Positions 7,648 to 11,195 of a stretch of DNA of 11,195 nucleotides are shown one piece after another (the stretch's first letter is position 1; each line of letters begins with the position of its first letter). The DNA is taken from assembly GCA_031292735.1 (NCBI GenBank), contig JARLGP010000057.1, positions 1-11,195 of the forward strand, read 5' to 3'. The position numbers were made by a program, and so were the translations under genes. Under the pieces are notes generated by a model that had not been told where the DNA came from, ran no database searches, and saw only the letters and a list, made by a program, of their open reading frames with translations. Origin of the DNA: Holophaga sp. (GTDB taxonomy: Bacteria > Acidobacteriota > Holophagae > Holophagales > Holophagaceae).

Positions 7648-8787
7648 CTATTTCTTCTTCCCGGTCCACACGGAGAACTTGCCGTTCTTCACCACCAGCC
7701 GGGCGCCGAGGAATTCGCTCACCCGCCGGGTGCCGGGGTCGAAGGTGATCCTGCCGTAGACCACGCTGGGCACGTTCTTGATCTGGGCGAAGGAATTGCG
7801 CACCGCGGTGCGGTCGGGCCCGCCGTGGGCGATCACCGCCGCGGCCAGCTTGATCGAGTCGTAGGCCTGCACCGAGTAGTACTCGAGGTCCTCGTGGTAC
7901 TTCGCCCGCCACTTGCGGGCCAGGGTCTGCACTTCGGGCCGGGGGTCGCCCTGGAAGAAGTCGCCGGCGACGTAGACCCCTTCGGTGGCCAGCCCGCCCA
8001 GCCTGGGGAAGTCCACCGTGGCCTGGGAGCTGTTGGTCACGATGGGCAGGTTGCTGCCCTGGCCGCGGATCTGCTGCACCAGCAGGGTCGCGTCGTTCAC
8101 GTAGGACACCAGGACGAAGCCGTCGATCCCGGTGGCCTTGGCCTTGGTGATGATGGTCTTGAAATCCTTTTCGTCGGGCAGGTAGGTTTCGCGGTCGGTG
8201 ACCTGCACGCCGTACTTGGCCAGGGCCGCCACGGTGAGGTCGCCGGTGACCTTGCCCCAGTCGGAATTCAGCTGGAACACCGCCACCTTCCTGAGGCCCA
8301 GGTCGCGCACGTAGGCGGCGTGGGCCGGGGCCGACAGGGACTGGGACGGGGCGTTGGACCAGATGAAGTCGCCGCCCTTGGTGAACAGCGGGCTGGAGTT
8401 GGTGAACCCCAGCTGGACCAGCCCGGCCCGCTGGTAGAGCGCGCTGGCCGCCATGGACGAGGTGGAGCTGAAGTCGCCGGTGGCCAGGACGATCCTGGGG
8501 TTGGCGATGTACTTCTGGGCGGTGGCCACGGTCTGCTTGGGGTCGTTCTGGGTGTCGGTGAACACGATCTGCAGGGGCCTGCCCTTGATGCCGCCCGAGC
8601 CGTTGATGTCTTCCAGGGCCAGGTCGAAGCCCTTCTTCCAGGCCTGGCCGTACTGGGCCTGGGGGCCGGTGAGCGGCCCGCTGGCCCCGATCAGGATGGG
8701 GTCCTTGGACTGGGCCTGGAGCCCGCAAGGCATCAGGCCCAGAAGGACCGCGGTGGCCAACAGGTGCGCGAAGCGATGGGTGGTCAT
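7648..8787 (-). CDS. Periplasmic amino-acid-type ABC transporter substrate-binding protein (LivK-like, Peripla_BP_6)
   Basis: Solute receptor of the adjacent HAAT-type importer; it binds ligand in the periplasm and delivers it to the LivHM permease. The 379-residue product begins with a signal peptide: His/Arg start, hydrophobic core at about 9-19, probable signal peptidase I cleavage after LQA (A25). Cys21 follows Leu-Met-Pro, a poor lipobox, so a lipoprotein is unlikely. The mature part has the family pattern: ILIGASGPLTGPQAQYG (31-47), FDLALEDINGSGGIKGRPL (54-72), the DTQNDP segment (78-83) and GDFSSTSSMA (104-113), where ligand-contacting Ser/Thr residues usually sit. The start is an ATG with AAGGAG 6 nt upstream. 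The reading frame is open further upstream, but that part overlaps the dppF-like gene and lies before the promoter. It is first in the operon. Ligand is unknown, so no livK symbol is given. Confidence 0.93.
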   Translation of the reverse strand: MTTHRFAHLLATAVLLGLMPCGLQAQSKDPILIGASGPLTGPQAQYGQAWKKGFDLALEDINGSGGIKGRPLQIVFTDTQNDPKQTVATAQKYIANPRIVLATGDFSSTSSMAASALYQRAGLVQLGFTNSSPLFTKGGDFIWSNAPSQSLSAPAHAAYVRDLGLRKVAVFQLNSDWGKVTGDLTVAALAKYGVQVTDRETYLPDEKDFKTIITKAKATGIDGFVLVSYVNDATLLVQQIRGQGSNLPIVTNSSQATVDFPRLGGLATEGVYVAGDFFQGDPRPEVQTLARKWRAKYHEDLEYYSVQAYDSIKLAAAVIAHGGPDRTAVRNSFAQIKNVPSVVYGRITFDPGTRRVSEFLGARLVVKNGKFSVWTGKKK

Positions 8788-8802
8788 GGCGGGCTCCTTG
8801 TT

Positions 8803-8822
8803 TAGTATTCCAGTAAATATTA
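8803..8822 (-). promoter_or_regulatory. Imperfect inverted repeat overlapping the liv-type operon -10 region (candidate operator)
   Basis: TAATATT and AATACTA, separated by 6 nt, form a palindrome with one mismatch per 7-bp arm. It covers the putative -10 box and start point, where a repressor would block transcription. It ends 15 nt before the ATG of the binding-protein gene. AT-rich DNA gives such near-palindromes easily, so the case is modest. Confidence 0.3.
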
Positions 8823-8844
8823 TCAAATACGTTGGGTTGATCAA
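8817..8844 (-). promoter_or_regulatory. Putative sigma-70-type promoter of the liv-type operon
   Basis: On the minus strand TTGATC (8844..8839) and TAATAT (8822..8817) are separated by 16 nt, a reasonable -35/-10 pair. Transcription would start near 8810, giving a leader of about 23 nt that contains the AAGGAG ribosome-binding site. This AT-rich island stands out in GC-rich surroundings. It separates the liv-type operon from the dpp-type genes upstream. Confidence 0.5.
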
Positions 8845-8864
8845 TGGAAATCTGCCCAGGCCAA

Positions 8865-8893
8865 GGCCCGGCCCCGGGCTGGGGGGCCGGGCC
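8865..8893 (-). terminator. Strong GC hairpin after the dpp-type operon (possible terminator)
   Basis: A perfect 11-bp stem (GGCCCGGCCCC paired with GGGGCCGGGCC) with a 7-nt loop lies 36 nt after the stop of the dppF-like gene and before the liv-type promoter. Its position suits transcription termination. Only two T residues follow the stem on the minus strand, so it is not a classical intrinsic terminator. It could act with Rho, pause polymerase or protect the mRNA end. Confidence 0.45.
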
Positions 8894-8929
8894 GGGCACC
8901 TGGATGCGGTCAGCGGCTGAGCTTCGCCC

Positions 8930-9910
8930 TCAGGGCAGATCGAGATGGCAGGCCACTTCCGAGCCGTTTCCGGCGGGCCGCAGCAGCGGCGCCTCCACCC
9001 GGCAGCGCTCGGTGGCCAGCGGGCACCGGGTGTGGAAATGGCACCCGGAGGGCGGCGCGATGGGGCTCGGCACATCGCCGTTGAGGATGATGTGCCGCCT
9101 GGCCTTGGCCGGGTCCGGCACCGGCACCGCCGACAGCAGGGCCTGGGTGTACGGGTGGCGCGGGTCCGCGAACAGGCTGTGGCAGTCGCCCAGCTCCACG
9201 ATCCGCCCCAGGTACATCACCGCCACCCGGTCGCAGATGTGCTGGACCACGGCCAGGTCGTGGGCCACGAACAGGTAGGAGATGCCCAGTTCGTCCTGCA
9301 GGTCGATGAGCAGGTTGATCACCTGGGCCTGGATGGACACGTCCAGGGCGGACACCGGCTCGTCGCAGACGATGAGTCTGGGGTTGAGGGCCAGGGCCCG
9401 GGCGATGCCCAGCCGCTGGCGCTGGCCGCCGGAAAACTCGTGGGGGAACTTGGCCAGGGCTTCCCGGTGCAGCCCGACCCGGTCGAACAGCTCGGCCACC
9501 CGCCGGTTGCGTTCGGCCCGGCCCACGCCGAAGTTGCGCAGCGGCTCGGCGACGATGTCGCCCGAGGCCATGCGCGGGTTGAGCGAGGCGTAGGGATCCT
9601 GGAACACGATCTGGACATCCTTGCGGTGGGGGCGGAAGGCGGACTTGGACATGGCGGTGACGTCCAGGCCGTCCAGCAGGATCTGGCCGGCGGTGGGTTC
9701 CAGGAGCCGCATGATGGTCTTGGCCGCGGTGGATTTGCCGCAACCGGATTCGCCCACGATGCCCAGGGTCTTGCCCCGCTCCAGCTGGAACGAGATGCCG
9801 TCCACGGCGCGCACCTGCTTGCCGGCGCCGCCGAACCAGCCGCCGGCGACGGGGTAGTACTTCTTGAGCCCCTTCACTTCCAGCAAGGGAATGCCTGCTT
9901 CGGTCGTCAC
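8930..9910 (-). CDS. dppF: Dipeptide/oligopeptide-type ABC transporter ATP-binding protein (DppF/OppF-like)
   Basis: Second ATPase of a peptide/nickel-family importer; it pairs with the DppD-like protein. Taking the GTG at 9910 as start gives 326 residues, close to E. coli DppF (334), and a 4-nt GTGA overlap with the upstream stop. An in-frame ATG at 9934 would add 8 residues and overlap more, so it is less likely. Motifs: Walker [10 protein letters not shown] (53-61), Q-loop Gln104 in FQDP, signature FSGGQ (159-163), Walker B LIVCDEP (D183, E184) and switch His217. The C-terminal oligo_HPY-type region ([12 protein letters not shown] at 252-263) ends with four cysteines (C290, C296, C303, C321), a pattern linked in this family to an iron-sulfur cluster. 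Substrate could be di- or oligopeptides, nickel or another small solute; the ATPase does not tell. A GC hairpin follows the stop. Confidence 0.93.
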   Translation of the reverse strand: MTTEAGIPLLEVKGLKKYYPVAGGWFGGAGKQVRAVDGISFQLERGKTLGIVGESGCGKSTAAKTIMRLLEPTAGQILLDGLDVTAMSKSAFRPHRKDVQIVFQDPYASLNPRMASGDIVAEPLRNFGVGRAERNRRVAELFDRVGLHREALAKFPHEFSGGQRQRLGIARALALNPRLIVCDEPVSALDVSIQAQVINLLIDLQDELGISYLFVAHDLAVVQHICDRVAVMYLGRIVELGDCHSLFADPRHPYTQALLSAVPVPDPAKARRHIILNGDVPSPIAPPSGCHFHTRCPLATERCRVEAPLLRPAGNGSEVACHLDLP

Positions 9911-10902
9911 GCGTCCGCCCCCGGTTTCCAGCATGCCACGGTGTGCCCGGGGCCGTGCGGCTCCAGCCGCGGGACCGCTTCCCGGCACTGGGCGGTGGCC
10001 CTGGGGCAGCGGGGCGCGAAGCTGCAGCCCGGCAGCGGCTCGTGCAGCGAAGGCACCATGCCGGGGATCTCGGCCAGCCGCTTCCGGGCCTGGTGGGCCC
10101 CGCCCAGGTCGAGCTTGGGGATGGAGGCCAGCAGGCCCTGGGTGTAGGGGTGCAGCGGCGCGTTGAACAGGTCGGCCACCGGGGCCTCCTCCACCTTGCG
10201 GCCGGCGTACATCACCAGCACTCGCGCGCAGGTCTCCGCCACCACCCCCAGGTCGTGGGTGATCATGATGATCGCGGTGCCGAACTCCTCCTTGAGCTTG
10301 AGCATGAGGTCGATGATCTGGGCCTGGATGGTCACGTCCAGGGCGGTGGAGGGCTCGTCGGCGATGAGCACGTTGGGGTTGCAGGCCAGCGCCAGGGCGA
10401 TCATGCCGCGCTGGCGCATGCCGCCGGAGAACTGGTGCGGGTACTCCTTGGCGCGCTTGGCCGGGTCGGGGATATTCACCAGCTGCAGCATCTCCACCGC
10501 GCGGTCCCAGGCGGCCCGCTTGCCCAGGTGCTGGTGCAGCACCACCGTTTCGGCGATCTGCTCGCCGACGGTGAGCACCGGGTTGAGCGAGGTCATGGGG
10601 TCCTGGAAGATCATCGAGATCTCGTTGCCGCGGATGTCGCGCATGCGCTGCTCGCTCACCTGGAGCAGGTCGGTGCCCCGGTAGCGGATGGCGCCGCCGG
10701 CCACCACCGAGGGCGGCGACGGGATCAGGCGCAGCACCGACATGGCGGTCACGCTCTTGCCGCAGCCGGATTCGCCGACGATGCCCAGGGTCTCGCCCGG
10801 GTCCAGGGTGAACGAGATGCCGTCCACCGCGCGGAAGATGCCGTCGCGGTTGGCGAAATAGACCTTCAGGTTGTCGACTTCGAGCAGTGGGGCGGTGTCC
10901 AT
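9907..10902 (-). CDS. dppD: Dipeptide/oligopeptide-type ABC transporter ATP-binding protein (DppD/OppD-like)
   Basis: First ATPase of the peptide/nickel-family importer. The 331 residues are close to E. coli DppD (327). Motifs: Walker [10 protein letters not shown] (43-51), Q-loop Gln100 in [10 protein letters not shown], signature FSGGM (158-162; the Met is usual in DppD/OppD), Walker B VLIADEP (D182, E183), switch His216 and the C-terminal [12 protein letters not shown] segment (251-262). Cysteines C293, C299, C306 and C324 repeat the spacing seen at the end of the DppF-like partner. The ATG at 10902 lies 10 nt after the stop of the permease gene. The weak ribosome-binding site AGGGA overlaps that stop codon, which points to translational coupling. 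The stop overlaps the GTG of the next gene. Confidence 0.95.
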   Translation of the reverse strand: MDTAPLLEVDNLKVYFANRDGIFRAVDGISFTLDPGETLGIVGESGCGKSVTAMSVLRLIPSPPSVVAGGAIRYRGTDLLQVSEQRMRDIRGNEISMIFQDPMTSLNPVLTVGEQIAETVVLHQHLGKRAAWDRAVEMLQLVNIPDPAKRAKEYPHQFSGGMRQRGMIALALACNPNVLIADEPSTALDVTIQAQIIDLMLKLKEEFGTAIIMITHDLGVVAETCARVLVMYAGRKVEEAPVADLFNAPLHPYTQGLLASIPKLDLGGAHQARKRLAEIPGMVPSLHEPLPGCSFAPRCPRATAQCREAVPRLEPHGPGHTVACWKPGADA

Positions 10903-10912
10903 GGCGGGTTCC

Positions 10913-11195
10913 CTACAGGCGGCGGGCGATTCGCGGATCGAGCAGGTCGCGCAGGCCGTCGCCGAGAAGGTTGATGGAAAGCACCGTGAAGCCCAGGAAC
11001 AGCCCGGGATACAGGATGATGTGGAAGGCCAGCTGGACCACCGCGCGGCCCTCCGCGATCATGTTGCCCCAGCTGGGGATCTCCGGCGGGGTGCCGGCCC
11101 CCAGGAAGCTCAGGTAGGCCTCGAAGATCACCGCCGAGGCGCAGATGAAGGTGGCCTGGACGATGAGCGGGGTGACGATGTTGGGCAGCACGTGG
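10913..11195 (-). CDS. dppC: Peptide/nickel-type ABC transporter permease (DppC-like), C-terminal fragment
   Basis: Only the last 94 codons or so are inside the window; the gene continues past the right edge. The frame enters as HVLPN, the end of the EAA-type coupling loop typical of DppC/OppC permeases, which contacts the ATPases. Two hydrophobic segments follow: one around [21 protein letters not shown] and one around [20 protein letters not shown]. Between them is the family segment [15 protein letters not shown]. The closing [11 protein letters not shown] is the classic C-terminus of DppC/OppC/NikC. The GTG at 11191 is an internal codon, not the start. The stop is 10 nt before the DppD-like gene, so they share an operon. 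A DppB-like permease and a binding protein probably lie further right. Confidence 0.94.
   Translation of the reverse strand, partial: HVLPNIVTPLIVQATFICASAVIFEAYLSFLGAGTPPEIPSWGNMIAEGRAVVQLAFHIILYPGLFLGFTVLSINLLGDGLRDLLDPRIARRL

Noticed and set aside
8715..8787. Lipoprotein signal on the binding protein
   Set aside because: Cys21 is preceded by Leu-Met-Pro. Proline at -1 does not fit a lipobox, and a clean LQA cleavage site follows.
8788..9075. N-terminal extension of the binding protein, reading from 9075
   Set aside because: It would overlap the dppF-like gene and cross the hairpin and promoter. It also places the signal peptide internally. The ATG at 8787 has a good RBS and starts the signal peptide.
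9911..9988. Longer start for the DppF-like ATPase
   Set aside because: Added residues are Gly/Ala/Arg-rich and lie within the end of the dppD-like gene. The GTG at 9910 gives the usual 4-nt overlap and family length.

Overview
The window is GC-rich bacterial DNA, roughly two-thirds G+C by eye. All eleven genes lie on the minus strand, so the reading order is from the right end to the left. Shine-Dalgarno sites (AAGGAG and similar) are clear. The periplasmic binding protein with a cleavable signal peptide and the DppDF-type and LivGF-type ATPases suggest a Gram-negative organism. The long KdpA and the fused LivH-LivM permease fit a high-GC lineage such as Acidobacteriota/Holophagae, a former deltaproteobacterium or a betaproteobacterium. 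No marker gene settles the choice, so the organism assignment is weak.

Layout in transcription order. (1) The end of a dipeptide/oligopeptide/nickel-type ABC importer operon: the C-terminus of a DppC-like permease, cut by the window edge, then DppD-like and DppF-like ATPases coupled by a 4-nt GTGA overlap, ending near a strong GC hairpin. (2) A complete branched-chain/hydrophobic amino-acid-type (HAAT) importer operon behind its own promoter: a LivK-like binding protein, one polypeptide fusing LivH and LivM, LivG and LivF. Gaps here are 8-22 nt and livG overlaps livF by 35 nt. (3) The start of a high-affinity potassium pump operon behind an AT-rich promoter: a 31-codon membrane ORF, kdpF (26 codons), kdpA and kdpB. 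The kdpB gene lacks only its last codons at the left edge, and kdpC is expected just outside.

The two ABC importers would bring peptide-like and amino-acid-like solutes across the inner membrane. KdpFAB(C) would take up K+ when it is scarce. The three operons are probably regulated separately, since each of the two intergenic gaps (133 and 142 nt) carries promoter-like sequence.

Nothing here looks like a wholly new system. The most useful observations are in the kdp promoter. It has a T-rich direct repeat with the spacing of the Escherichia coli KdpE site, and between that and the -10 box a perfect 7-bp inverted repeat of unknown owner. Also notable are the unlisted 31-codon ORF upstream of kdpF, the LivH-LivM fusion, the enlarged KdpA loop, and cysteine clusters at the ends of both Dpp-type ATPases. 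There are no RNA genes, mobile elements or CRISPR arrays, and no gene-free stretch longer than about 145 nt.
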